The position numbers and the translations under genes were made by a program. From CADEEV01 sp032127875 (GTDB lineage Bacteria; Acidobacteriota; Vicinamibacteria; Fen-336): DNA of 64,000 nt. The stretch covers positions 1-64,000 of the forward strand of contig JAQBHI010000177.1 of NCBI GenBank assembly GCA_032127875.1. The letters run 5' to 3'. Shown piece after piece: positions 35,493 to 44,365 of this stretch (its first letter is position 1; every line of letters begins with the position of its first letter). The notes under the pieces were generated by a model. It searched no databases, had not been told where the DNA came from, and saw only the letters and a program-made list of their open reading frames with translations.

Positions 35493-35522
35493 TTGACAAG
35501 CGCCGGCCCGGATCGCTAGCAT
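35493..35522 (+). promoter_or_regulatory. Promoter before the porin gene
   Basis: Perfect TTGACA (35493-35498) and TAGCAT (35517-35522) with an 18-base spacer. The predicted start of transcription falls at the ATG (35524 or 35530), so the mRNA is probably leaderless. Confidence 0.45.
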
Positions 35523-35523
35523 T

Positions 35524-36900
35524 ATGAATATGAAACTCACGTTCATGTTCAGCAAGGTCGCGATTCTGGCGGCACTGCTCCTGGCGGCTCCGGCCGGTGC
35601 GGAGGAGTCGCTCGCCGATCTGAAAGAGACGGTGACGGCGCTGCAGGCAGAAGTCGCGCGGCTGCGGGCCGAAGGCGCGTCGGCCGACCGGTTGTCCGAG
35701 ATCGAACGGCGCATCGACTTGCTGGCTGCGGAGCTCGAGAAGCTGCGCACAGGCGGAGCGACCGAGACGGAAGCCCCCGCGAAAGGGGAACATGGCTTCG
35801 CACCCGCGGCCTCCAAGGTCTACCGCAAGGCGAGTGGCGTCTCACTCGGTGGCTATGGCGAGGCGCTCTACCAGAATTTCGCGAAGCAGGCGCAAGACGG
35901 CTCGGCCGCGGAGCAACGGAACCAACTCGACCTGGTGCGAGTCATTCTCTACGCGGGCTACAAGTTCAGCGACAGCATCCTGTTCAATTCCGAGATCGAG
36001 TTCGAGCACGCCACCACTGGCGAGGGCGCCGAGGAGCGTGGGGAAGTGTCCGTCGAGTTCGGGTATCTCGACTTCAAGCCGTGGCAAAAGGTCGGCCTCC
36101 GTGCGGGCATGGTCCTGCTGCCGCTGGGCTTCGTCAACGAGCTGCACGAGCCGCCGATCTTTCTCGGTGCGCGGCGGCCGGAGGTCGCTCGGGCCATCGT
36201 CCCCACGACCTGGAGAGAGGTCGGCGCGGGCCTCTTCGGCGAGACCGGACCGCTGCAATGGAGGGCCTACGTCGTGGCGGGGCTGAACTCGTCCGGCTTT
36301 TCGGACGCGGGCCTCAGGGAGGGGCGCCAGCAGGGCTCGCAGAGCCTCGCCGAGGATCTTGCTCTCACCGGGCGCCTCGACTATGTCGGCGCGCCGGGGC
36401 TGCTGCTCGGCGCGTCGGTGTTCACCGGCAACTCAGGGCAGGGCGCGAGCGTCGACGGCCAGACGATCAAGGGCCGCGTCACGCTGTTCGACGTGCACGG
36501 CCAATACGAACGCCGCGGGCTTTGGCTGCGGGCGCTCTACGCGCAGTCGAGTGTCGGGGACGCGGCGCTGATCAACGCCCAGAACGGCCTCCATGGCGAC
36601 AAATCGGTGGGCAGCCGCCAGAACGGCTTCTACGCCGAGGTCGGCTATGACGTATTGACCGCACACCCAAGAGGGCAATGGGCCGTCATACCCTTCATCC
36701 GCTACGAAAAACTCGATACGCAGCAGCGCCTGCCGGCCGGTTTCGAGAAAAACCCTGCGCGCGACCGGAAAGTGCTCACGGCAGGCATCTCGGTCAAGCC
36801 CGTCACGAATGTCGTCCTCAAGGCGGACTACCAGGCGCATCCGAACCAGGCTCGAACGGGGGTCAGCCAGTTCAACCTGGCCGTCGGGTTCCTGTTCTAG
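35524..36900 (+). CDS. Outer-membrane porin with N-terminal coiled coil (OprO/P-like)
   Basis: This 458-aa protein has a signal peptide (ending near AGAEES), a periplasmic coiled coil (about 28-75), then a beta-barrel that starts at GVSLGGYGEALYQNF and ends in a C-terminal aromatic strand (FNLAVGFLF). Alternating hydrophobic residues and YGE/GGYGE turns are typical of phosphate-selective-type porins. In some genomes such porins sit beside exported flavoprotein electron-transfer genes, as here. It could admit an electron acceptor or metal ligand into the periplasm (inference). The start could be ATG 35524 or 35530. Confidence 0.78.
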   Translation: MNMKLTFMFSKVAILAALLLAAPAGAEESLADLKETVTALQAEVARLRAEGASADRLSEIERRIDLLAAELEKLRTGGATETEAPAKGEHGFAPAASKVYRKASGVSLGGYGEALYQNFAKQAQDGSAAEQRNQLDLVRVILYAGYKFSDSILFNSEIEFEHATTGEGAEERGEVSVEFGYLDFKPWQKVGLRAGMVLLPLGFVNELHEPPIFLGARRPEVARAIVPTTWREVGAGLFGETGPLQWRAYVVAGLNSSGFSDAGLREGRQQGSQSLAEDLALTGRLDYVGAPGLLLGASVFTGNSGQGASVDGQTIKGRVTLFDVHGQYERRGLWLRALYAQSSVGDAALINAQNGLHGDKSVGSRQNGFYAEVGYDVLTAHPRGQWAVIPFIRYEKLDTQQRLPAGFEKNPARDRKVLTAGISVKPVTNVVLKADYQAHPNQARTGVSQFNLAVGFLF

Positions 36901-36977
36901 GCCCGCGGGCAATCTTCGCGGCGCGAGCAGGCACAGGTTCGAGGATGCAGTACGCTTTGCCTTCCCGAGGTCGTTGA

Positions 36978-37544
36978 ATGAGGACTTTCGCCAACTCCGG
37001 CTCCGGTCGCCTGCGCAGCGTGCTCCTGGCGACAGCGCTGTTTGTAGCGACGAGCGGACGGGCGGATGCCGAGGTCGTGATGACCGAGAAGGCCGCACTG
37101 GCGCGCGCCTTCCCCGGCGCAAGTCCTGAGCGGCGGACCCTCTTCCTCACGTCGGAGCAGGTCTCGGCGGTGGAAGAAGCAGCGCGCTCCCGGTTGCCCT
37201 CGGCGGTCGTCACGGTCTTCGAGGCGCGGGCCGAAGGCAAGCTGACGGGCCGCGCCATTCTCGACACGCACCTGGTCCGGACCATGCCCGAGACCCTGCT
37301 CACGGTCGTCGAACCCGATGGTCACCTGCGCCTGGCGCTCGTCTTGCAGTTCGGCGAGCCGCCGGACTACCTGCCGCGCGAGGGCTGGCTCAAGACGATG
37401 GAGGGCAAGTCTCTCGACGACGAGCTGTGGCCCGGGCGCGGCGTGCGGCGAGTGACGGGATCGACACTCACGGTCCAGGCGCTCACCGAGGCGCTGCGGC
37501 GCTCCCTCGCGATCGAGAAGCTCGTGCTGGCGGCGGCGCCATGA
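36978..37544 (+). CDS. Exported FMN-binding domain protein (candidate flavinylation substrate)
   Basis: This 188-aa protein has a signal peptide (about 10-31). Its C-terminal half matches FMN_bind domains (RnfG/NqrC-like), with TGST at 160-163 in the context RRVTGSTLTVQAL. FMN is normally attached by ApbE through a phosphoester to the last Thr/Ser of an S/T-G-A-S/T motif; here position three is Ser162 in place of Ala and Thr163 would be the acceptor. An ApbE gene lies 0.7 kb away. Its stop overlaps the next gene (ATGA), so the two are coupled. A periplasmic electron carrier is the likely role. Confidence 0.7.
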   Translation: MRTFANSGSGRLRSVLLATALFVATSGRADAEVVMTEKAALARAFPGASPERRTLFLTSEQVSAVEEAARSRLPSAVVTVFEARAEGKLTGRAILDTHLVRTMPETLLTVVEPDGHLRLALVLQFGEPPDYLPREGWLKTMEGKSLDDELWPGRGVRRVTGSTLTVQALTEALRRSLAIEKLVLAAAP

Positions 37545-38098
37545 AGTACATGCAGGAGGGCGGCTTCCAAAACAACCCGCTGATGCGACTCACGCTGGGG
37601 CTGACGCTCGCCCTGCTGCTCGGCTTCTGGGCCACGAACCTGGCGATGTACTTCTCGCGGATGAACCTCAAGCCCAGTTCCGTGGTGACCTACTACAACG
37701 GTTCGGAAGAGGACTTTCGGGCACCCCGCTCTGCCGGCTCGATGCTCGAGACGACGCACATGCACCTGCCCATGATGGGCGTGGTGCTGTTGCTGCTCAC
37801 GCATCTCGCTATCTTCGTGCCGCTGTCGCGCGGCGCCAGGGTCGGTCTGATCCTCACCGCGTTCGGATCGGCGGTTTTCGAGGAGGCGGGGGGGTGGCTC
37901 GTCCGCTTCGTGAGCCCGGACTTCGCCCCGCTCAAGGTGATCGGCTTCGTTGGCCTGCAGTCCGCGATCGCCTTGTTGATCTTCGCTCTGGGCGTGTTCC
38001 TCTTCGGGGCCTCGCGACGCCCGGCGGCGGCCCGCGCGAATGGCGGCGCTCCGGTCGACGCTGCCGAGGATGCCGCCGAGCCCCGGGGCGGGGTATAG
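37541..38098 (+). CDS. Four-helix membrane protein, candidate electron-transfer partner
   Basis: This 185-aa protein has four predicted membrane spans: about 17-38, 75-96, 101-122 and 131-157. It has a periplasmic loop between spans one and two, and a basic then acidic C-terminal tail. Histidines 73, 75 and 88 lie in or at the head of span two and could bind heme, which is inference. I do not recognise a family. It overlaps the FMN-binding gene by 4 bases, so it is probably the membrane component that passes electrons to that flavoprotein. Confidence 0.6.
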   Translation: MKYMQEGGFQNNPLMRLTLGLTLALLLGFWATNLAMYFSRMNLKPSSVVTYYNGSEEDFRAPRSAGSMLETTHMHLPMMGVVLLLLTHLAIFVPLSRGARVGLILTAFGSAVFEEAGGWLVRFVSPDFAPLKVIGFVGLQSAIALLIFALGVFLFGASRRPAAARANGGAPVDAAEDAAEPRGGV

Positions 38099-38214
38099 CG
38101 CGTCCAAGGGGACCGCCACGATTGGATGAAGCAGCCCTGGCTGATCGAGCACTGGGCCACTTGAGCAATGCTCGCCTTCGGTCAACATCGAGAGCGAGCC
38201 CTCCCGAGCACCCT

Positions 38215-39207
38215 TCACTCGCGCAGGCTGACGCCGGGGGCTAGTTCGAGCCCGTGGTCGCGGGCAAAGCCCCGAGTCGCCCGCAACACTCTCACGCCGG
38301 ATTCGCGCAGCAGGACGAAGCCTGCCGCTCCTCGGTGCTTGAGCAATCGCAGGCCAGCATCCGCGCCGAGAACCAGGACCGCAGTCGACAGAGCGTCGGC
38401 TTCGATGCCTTTGGACGTGACCACCGTGGACGAGAGCAGGCTGCGCGCTGGCTGACCGGTTCGCGGATCGAGAACGTGGACGCCTTTCTGGTCGGAACCG
38501 GAAGTCGATACCGCCCCGCCATCAACGCGAAAGACCGCCCAGGGCGCGCCGGGGTCGCCAGCTCGCGCCTCGGGATCGCGCACTTCCAGATCGATGCTCT
38601 TGCCGAACACGCCCAGTGTGCTCTCGCCTAGCGACACGAATCCCGTGTCTACGCCCGCCGAGCGGAGCGCCGCGAGAGCCAGGTCCGCCGCATAGCCCTT
38701 GGCGATGCCACCGAGATCGAGACGCGTGCCCGGATCGAGACGCACGCTCCCCGAGTCCGGATCCAGATGAACTTTGCGGTACCCGACGCGTGCCAAGAGC
38801 GCGGCGCGTTCGTCGGGTGACAGCTTGAGAGGCGATTGGCCGAGGCCACCCCCCGCGCGGACGAGTGGCTCCACCGAGGGATCGAAGGCGCCGCCCGAAA
38901 CTGCGGCGATCTCGAGCGCGCTCTCGAGGACCACCCGCAGAACGTGGCTGGGCTGGCCCTCGCCCGCGTCGTTGAGTCGTTGCAGCTCGCTCGGTCTCCA
39001 AAGCGACATCGCTTCGTCGACGCGGGTGAGGGCCGAAAAGGCGGCTGCCAGCGCGAGGCTGGCCTCGGTCGGGCCTGCCGCTTCGATCTCGGCAGTCGTG
39101 CCCATGACGAGCCGAATCTCGCGCACCACCGGAGTCGAGCCCGCTTGCGTGGCGTTCCCGCAAGCCAGCGCCATCGCGATCGACAGCGCGTGGACGAAGG
39201 CCCTCAT
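38215..39207 (-). CDS. apbE: FAD:protein FMN transferase
   Basis: This 330-aa exported protein (signal peptide about 1-22) has the ApbE family features: MGTTAEIE near the N-terminus, RVDEAMSLW, an LDLGGIAKGYAAD block, GVHVLDPRTGQ and an ADALSTA magnesium-binding segment. It transfers FMN from FAD to Ser/Thr of periplasmic flavoproteins. The FMN-binding protein at 36,978-37,544, on the opposite strand, is the obvious substrate. A TACAAT box lies 6 bases before the ATG. The 116-base gap to the convergent membrane gene has no clear terminator. Confidence 0.9.
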   Translation of the reverse strand: MRAFVHALSIAMALACGNATQAGSTPVVREIRLVMGTTAEIEAAGPTEASLALAAAFSALTRVDEAMSLWRPSELQRLNDAGEGQPSHVLRVVLESALEIAAVSGGAFDPSVEPLVRAGGGLGQSPLKLSPDERAALLARVGYRKVHLDPDSGSVRLDPGTRLDLGGIAKGYAADLALAALRSAGVDTGFVSLGESTLGVFGKSIDLEVRDPEARAGDPGAPWAVFRVDGGAVSTSGSDQKGVHVLDPRTGQPARSLLSSTVVTSKGIEADALSTAVLVLGADAGLRLLKHRGAAGFVLLRESGVRVLRATRGFARDHGLELAPGVSLRE

Positions 39208-39213
39208 CGATTC

Positions 39214-39219
39214 GATTGT
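39214..39219 (-). promoter_or_regulatory. -10 box before apbE
   Basis: TACAAT on the minus strand is 6 bases upstream of ATG 39207, again without Shine-Dalgarno. Confidence 0.4.
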
Positions 39220-39275
39220 AGTGCGTCACGCACCGGGAATTGCCCAGTCTGGGTCGCGCCTTTAGACTGACCCGC

Positions 39276-40436
39276 GTGTCGTCCGCGCGGCAGACTGCCC
39301 TGGGCGTGCTGGCGGCCGCGCTGCTCGTGGCCCTGAACGTCGCCTGGGTCGCTCGGGCGCTCGGCCCGCCGCCGCATCGGCCCCGCGAAGTGCTCGAGCT
39401 CGACCACCGTCGCTACATCGCGATGGCCGGCGAGCTGCCCGGGGCCTCCCCGAGCGCGCACAGCCGCGAGGCCCCGTTCTGCTGGCGCATCCTGTCGCCA
39501 CTGCTCGTCCACGGTGCGACGCGCGCCGGGGTCGACTTGCATCTCGGCTACTGGGCCTCGACGACGCTGTTCCTGATCCTGTTTCTGCTGGCGCTGTTTC
39601 GGTATCTCGTGGCGCTTGGTCTCGACACGGCGCAGGCGCTCTTCGGCATGGCTCTCGCCAGCCTGATGCCGGGGGCCCTGCGTTGGTACACCTACCAGTA
39701 CTGGATGCCTGATCCGTTGTGCCTGTTCCTGGTCGTCCTCGGCCTGCACCTCGTGCACCGTGGCCGCCACGCAGCACTGTCGCTCGTCGCCCTGGCAGGT
39801 CTGCTCACACGCGAGACCTGGCTGCTGGTGATCGTCTACGCGCTCGTGCGCTGGACCCGCGTCGAGGGCCTGCGCGCGTCGCTGCGTCGCGGGCTCACGC
39901 TCTTCGCGCTGCCGCTCGTGGCGTTCGGCGTGGTGAGGGTGCTGATCCTCCCACAGGCTGGGCCGACGCTGCTGGACGCTGCGCGCGAGATGCTCGCCTT
40001 CCGTGCGCGACACCTGTTCGAGAACCAGCTGTACTTCGCGACCCTCGGCAGCTTCGGCGTGCTGGTCCCGCTACTGCTCGCGCGCGCGGCAAGAATTCCC
40101 CGCTTTGCGCGCGAGCACCCCGAGGACGTGGCGCTGGTTGCGATGGCCTATGCATCGCTCGCGTTTGCGAACAACACCGACCGGCTGCTGGTCTACGCGC
40201 TGCCGGTTCTGATTCCAGCTTCGCTGCGAGTTATCGGTTCGCTGTCCCGAGAGGAGCGCTGGTCGAGAGCGGGCCTGATGCTCGCGGTTCTGTTGTTGCA
40301 GGCTCTCGTCTACGTACAGACGCCGTTTTACGGCACGCCTGGGCTCAGCATGCTCCAGCCCATACAGTGGACGGTGATCGCCGGGCTGGGGTGCTTCTGG
40401 CTGCTGTTGTGTCGTCGCGCCGCGCGTCGGGCCTAG
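39276..40436 (+). CDS. Polytopic membrane protein, GT-C glycosyltransferase-like
   Basis: GTG 39276 gives 386 aa; a TTG at 39240 is in the same frame. There are about nine membrane spans. The first outside loop has LELDHRRYIAMAGELPG with an acidic Asp, then FCWRILSPLLV, similar to other membrane glycosyltransferases of the GT-C type that act on lipid-linked sugars. The substrate is not known. It ends base-to-base with the convergent RRM gene: its TAG is 40434-40436 and the RRM stop begins at 40437. Confidence 0.6.
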   Translation: MSSARQTALGVLAAALLVALNVAWVARALGPPPHRPREVLELDHRRYIAMAGELPGASPSAHSREAPFCWRILSPLLVHGATRAGVDLHLGYWASTTLFLILFLLALFRYLVALGLDTAQALFGMALASLMPGALRWYTYQYWMPDPLCLFLVVLGLHLVHRGRHAALSLVALAGLLTRETWLLVIVYALVRWTRVEGLRASLRRGLTLFALPLVAFGVVRVLILPQAGPTLLDAAREMLAFRARHLFENQLYFATLGSFGVLVPLLLARAARIPRFAREHPEDVALVAMAYASLAFANNTDRLLVYALPVLIPASLRVIGSLSREERWSRAGLMLAVLLLQALVYVQTPFYGTPGLSMLQPIQWTVIAGLGCFWLLLCRRAARRA

Positions 40437-40931
40437 CTACTCGTCGTAGTCGTCGTAGCCGCCGCCCCGCCGCCGGGTAGGAACCGCCTTGTTGACGCTG
40501 CGCGCCGGCTTTTGCTTGAAGCGGCGCCCTTCGCGCTTCTCTTCCTTGAAGTCGGGCGGCGGGAAAGGCATCTCGCCGGTTCCGCCACGGCCGAACGAAG
40601 GCCGGTCGGGCCGGAAGGCTGGCCGGACCGGGGCCGCCCCTACCGGTCGGGGCGGGCGGCTGTCGGCCTCGTTGACGCGCAGCGGCCGTCCCTTCATGTC
40701 CTTGCCGTTCAGCAACTCGATCGACTTGGCCGCCGACTCGTCGCTGTCGAACTCGACGAACGCGAAGCCGCGGGGCCGACCCGTCTCGCGGTCGGTTGGG
40801 ACCTTGGCGTCCACCACCTTGCCGGCCGCGCCAAAAATCTGCATGAGCTCGTCGCGAGTCACGTCATAGCTGAGGTTCCCCACGAACACCTTGTTCGAAA
40901 TGGCCCTGATCTCCCCGAAAGCAACCGCCAT
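40437..40931 (-). CDS. RRM-domain RNA-binding protein
   Basis: This 164-aa protein has one RNA recognition motif (about 13-88) with RNP2 KVFVGNL (14-20) and RNP1 RGFAFVEF (54-61). A basic, Pro/Arg/Gly-rich tail follows, ending in GGGYDDYDE. Such bacterial RRM proteins bind RNA, often as cold-response chaperones. ATG 40931 adds about ten residues before the usual family start and has no Shine-Dalgarno. An ATT codon directly before SNKVF (with GGGGAG upstream) lies where homologues begin, so the true start may be a rare ATT or a miscalled ATG. Confidence 0.85.
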   Translation of the reverse strand: MAVAFGEIRAISNKVFVGNLSYDVTRDELMQIFGAAGKVVDAKVPTDRETGRPRGFAFVEFDSDESAAKSIELLNGKDMKGRPLRVNEADSRPPRPVGAAPVRPAFRPDRPSFGRGGTGEMPFPPPDFKEEKREGRRFKQKPARSVNKAVPTRRRGGGYDDYDE

Positions 40932-41082
40932 ACGGTCGCGAAATCTCGCAGGACTGTAGCAGAAAGCCCGCAGGATGCCAATGTTCGCTGGATTCTGATC
41001 CAGCGCCTGCCAACCCTCCTCGGGCGAGCGGCGTCTACCGCCGAGCCTAACCTCGGCACCGCGAGGCCCAAACTGTGTCCCA

Positions 41083-41088
41083 TATACT
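41083..41088 (+). promoter_or_regulatory. -10 box before the PGRP-type amidase
   Basis: TATACT is 8 bases before GTG 41097; no Shine-Dalgarno is visible. Confidence 0.4.
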
Positions 41089-41096
41089 GGCGGCAC

Positions 41097-41873
41097 GTGC
41101 TCCTGCTCCGCCAGACGGCCGTGCTGGTCCTCGTCCTCGCGCGCATGGCGGCCGCCGCCGACCTCGAGACGCCCGCCGGGGACGTGCATGAGCTGCCACG
41201 CCGTGTGCGCCGCATCGTGATCCACGCGCTCGGCAACCCCGCATACGAGGAGCCTCGACGCCGCTGGATGTTCCTGACGCCCCCGCAGACCCAGCGACTC
41301 TGGCGTCCAGGGTTCGGGGCGCATTGGATCGTCTGGACGGACGGCTCGATCTGGCCACGGCATCCCCGGCCAGGCGAGGATCCCTCGTTCCTGCCCGCGG
41401 CTGGTCCCACGGATGAGGAGTCGCGTCGCCGCCTGGCCATGCAGGCGGCGCCTGTCTACTCCCACCTCCATCACGGCAACTCGAACTCCATCGGCATCGA
41501 GGTCGCGCATTCGGGCCGAGCGGACGATCCGGTCCCGCCGGCACAGGCACGCGCGCTGGCCTGGCTGCTCGGAACCCTGTTGGAGATATCGCGCGGGCGC
41601 CTCACCACCGCGGACGTCTATGGCCACAAAGACCTGGATCTCCGGCCCGCCTACGTCGAAGCAAGCTGCGTACGCCCGGGATGTCCGGTGTTTGCGGATG
41701 CAGAGGGGCGGACCTATCGCCGCCGCGTCGATCCACCGGAAGCGATCTTCGCGGCACTCGCCAGAGAGGGTCTGGTGATCTCTCGGCGAGCACGCGAGGA
41801 CGACGGCGAGCTGCTCCGCGCGGAAGCCCTCGGCGCTCTGCGAGCACAGGTTGCCCGCGAACGGGCCCCCTGA
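41097..41873 (+). CDS. Exported N-acetylmuramoyl-L-alanine amidase (Amidase_2/PGRP fold)
   Basis: GTG 41097 gives 258 aa with a short signal peptide (1-21). The Amidase_2 fold is indicated by VIHALGN (His43, zinc ligand), HLHHGNSNSIGIEV (123-136), and YGHKDLD (His177) before a Cys-containing segment (Cys191, Cys196) at the usual third-ligand position. It would cut the amide bond between MurNAc and the stem peptide, in recycling or remodelling. It could be a target of the EnvC-like activator at 13.2 kb, but EnvC partners are normally of the Amidase_3 family, so this link is weak. Confidence 0.78.
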   Translation: MLLLRQTAVLVLVLARMAAAADLETPAGDVHELPRRVRRIVIHALGNPAYEEPRRRWMFLTPPQTQRLWRPGFGAHWIVWTDGSIWPRHPRPGEDPSFLPAAGPTDEESRRRLAMQAAPVYSHLHHGNSNSIGIEVAHSGRADDPVPPAQARALAWLLGTLLEISRGRLTTADVYGHKDLDLRPAYVEASCVRPGCPVFADAEGRTYRRRVDPPEAIFAALAREGLVISRRAREDDGELLRAEALGALRAQVARERAP

Positions 41874-42056
41874 GCGGCCAGCTCGTTACCTGCCGCTCCC
41901 GGCCTAGGCCACGCCGTCGTCCAAGGGCCCCACGGACCGCTTGGCGTCCCTGCGTCTTGGCCGTCGTCGGCGCTTCGTACGCTGCGCCGGCGGGCCTAGC
42001 CAACCCTCCCCGGGTGGCCGGCGTCTCAGGGGCAACGTGGAGCGAACAGCCAGACG

Positions 42057-43114
42057 ATGACGCCGATCCTCACATCCATCCTCTTGCATGCCGGACTCGC
42101 GGCGGCCTCCGACGAGGCGGCTCGCCAGCTCCACGCGGTCCGGCTCACCGAACCGGTGGCGGTCGACGGCGAGCTCAGCGAGGCGGTGTGGATGAGCGCA
42201 CCGGCAGCCACCGGCTTCACGCAGCGCGAACCGAATGAAGACGCCGCACCGAGCGAGAAGACCGAGGTGCGGCTCGCCTACGACGACGACGCGCTCTACG
42301 TCGCGGCCCGCATGCACGATTCGCAGCCGAGGGCGATCGTGGCGCGGCTGGGTCGCCGCGATGCCCGGCTCCAGGCCGACGCCTTCACGCTCTACGTGGA
42401 CGGCTATCGCGATCGGCGCAGCGGCTTGTACTTCTCGGTGAACGCCGCCGGCACGCTCGTCGCCGGCACGCTCTACAACGACGACTGGGACGACGACACG
42501 TGGGACGGCGTATGGGAAGGTCGGGCCCGCATCGACGTCGAGGGCTGGACCGTGGAGATGCGCATCCCGTACTCGCAGCTGCGTTTCAAGAAGCAGCCCG
42601 ATCTCGTCTTCGGCGTCAACTGTCGCCGCTTCCAGTCGCGGACCAAAGAGGATTCGTACCTGGCGATCCGGCCCAAGAAGGAGAACGGCTTCGTGTCGCG
42701 CTTCCCGGAGCTCCACGGCATCGCCGGCATCGCGCCGCCGCACCGGATCTCGATCACGCCCTACGCCACAGGCAAGGGCAGCCATTCGCCCCATGATCTG
42801 GCGAACCCGTTGAGCGACGGCTCCGAGCTTGCCCCTGCGTTGGGCGCCGACGCCAAGATCGGTATCGGCACCGGCCTGACTGTGGACGCAAGCGTCAACC
42901 CGGACTTCGGCCAGGTAGAAGTGGACCCGGCTGTCGTCAACCTCTCCGACGTCGAAACCTTCTTCGACGAAAAGCGTCCCTTCTTCGTCGAGGGTTCGAG
43001 TCTCTTCAACTTCGGCTACGGGGGCGCCAGCAACTTTTTCGGCTTGGCCGGCTGCTCAAGGCCAAGGCGGACAACATTTTCCTGGTCAAGTTCGCCTACC
43101 GCTTCGGCAAGTAG
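42057..43114 (+). pseudogene. DUF5916 (CBM9-like plus outer-membrane barrel) protein with large internal deletion
   Basis: The 5' part encodes a signal peptide, a CBM9-like sugar-binding domain (about 22-215, with VAVDGELSEAVW and YDDDALYVAARM) and the start of the DUF5916 barrel domain, ending near VEGSSLFNFGYGGASNFFG. Immediately afterwards, in another frame (from about 43043), comes what looks like the barrel's last strand: LGRLLKAKADNIFLVKF, then AYRFGK and TAG at 43112. Full family members are roughly twice as long, so several hundred barrel codons are missing at one junction near 43,036-43,050. In the original frame it reads non-coding sequence to 43265. The result could not form a barrel. 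Confidence 0.8.
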
Positions 43115-43183
43115 CAAGCACTGCTTGTCGGCGGCTCTCGCGCGGTGTAGAACTCCGCCATCCTTTCCGCCGAGGTCGAGCCC

Positions 43184-44365
43184 TTGGAAGAGTTCATTCA
43201 GCGGCAGATCCTGGGGTTGCGCGCTACGCCCAACACGCCGCTGCCGCGGCCGGCGCAATGCCTGATCGTGAAGCGGCTCGCCAAACGCTGCGTCGCGAGC
43301 CAGGCGGGGGTGGCCGAGAAGGATCTGCTCGTCGAGATCGACGGCCAACCGGCCATCGGCTTCATCCCGAAGCTGTATTTGTATCGCGCGACCGAGCGCC
43401 GCTACCTGTTCTATTCGCGCCCCCGCCACGAGCGGATCGAGCTCGCCACCAGCGGGATCGAGATCGGCGTCGAGCTGGCGAAGACTCTCGACGCCATCAA
43501 GCTCCTCTACGATCCGCGCAAGCCGGACCACACGGCGCTCGAGCAGGTCTGGGAGGCGCGCGACTGGCGCAGCCTGGAGAAGCTCGCGAGCGCCTCGCTC
43601 GCGGCAGATAAACAGCGCGGGACTCCCGCGCTCGTCTTCGAAGGCGCTGCGCTGTGGGAAACCGGCCGCACGGAAGAGGGGATGCGGTGCGTCTCCGAGT
43701 ACATGGACAAGTACGCGTCCTGGTGGACGATGAACTTCACTGCCGTCGGCTACTACTATTTTGCGATGGAGTGGCTTCGCAAGACAGACAAGCAGAAAGC
43801 CAGGCAGCTGGTCGACCTTGCCTACGAGAATCAGCCCTCCGAGGCGGTGGCACGCGGCGTCGAGAAGGTGACCGGCGAGAAGCCGCGACCACCCGCACCC
43901 GAATGGGTGCAAAAGCGTTTTCCCGTCGACTACTCGCTGCCGCGGCTGGATGGAGGCGAAGGCGAGGTGTCGCTGGTCTCGACACTTCACAGCATGCCGA
44001 AGGACAAGCTGCTGATCGTCTGCCTGCTCGCGAACTACCGAGGCAACGGGCCGTACAACGATTTCATGAGCCGCTACCATAACTACGCTCGCTACTTTTC
44101 CGAGCACCTGCATGCCTTGCACGTGATCACGATGGAGGCGGAGCGCAAGGCCGACCGCGCCCACTACTACACGAGTGAAGACGAGGCGCGAGCCGCCCGC
44201 TTCCCGGTTTCGATCCTGCTCGAGCCCGGTGAAGTCACGGACAAGGTCGCGCCGCACGGGAGCCCGCTCGTACTGCTGCTCGATCGCAGCGCCACGGTCG
44301 TCTACGAAGGCGAGCTCGACGCCGTCGAGCTCTGGGATACGCTCGCCAGCGTCAGCGCAGCCTAG
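43184..44365 (+). CDS. Uncharacterised protein with PDZ-like, helical-repeat and thioredoxin-like parts
   Basis: TTG 43184 gives 393 aa. Three parts can be guessed: an N-terminal PDZ-like segment (about 20-110, AGVAEKDLLVEIDGQPAI), a TPR-like helical middle (about 115-215), and a C-terminal part (about 240-390) with LLIVCLLANYRG and FPVSILLEPGEV blocks suggesting a thioredoxin or peroxiredoxin fold without the CxxC motif. No signal peptide is evident. The start codon has no Shine-Dalgarno and is uncertain. The next gene's GTG overlaps its stop (TAGTG). Family not recognised. Confidence 0.65.
   Translation: MEEFIQRQILGLRATPNTPLPRPAQCLIVKRLAKRCVASQAGVAEKDLLVEIDGQPAIGFIPKLYLYRATERRYLFYSRPRHERIELATSGIEIGVELAKTLDAIKLLYDPRKPDHTALEQVWEARDWRSLEKLASASLAADKQRGTPALVFEGAALWETGRTEEGMRCVSEYMDKYASWWTMNFTAVGYYYFAMEWLRKTDKQKARQLVDLAYENQPSEAVARGVEKVTGEKPRPPAPEWVQKRFPVDYSLPRLDGGEGEVSLVSTLHSMPKDKLLIVCLLANYRGNGPYNDFMSRYHNYARYFSEHLHALHVITMEAERKADRAHYYTSEDEARAARFPVSILLEPGEVTDKVAPHGSPLVLLLDRSATVVYEGELDAVELWDTLASVSAA

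Noticed and set aside
41874..42056. Possible small genes in the gap between the amidase and DUF5916 genes
   Set aside because: Short frames only, with no Shine-Dalgarno, promoter or recognisable peptide.
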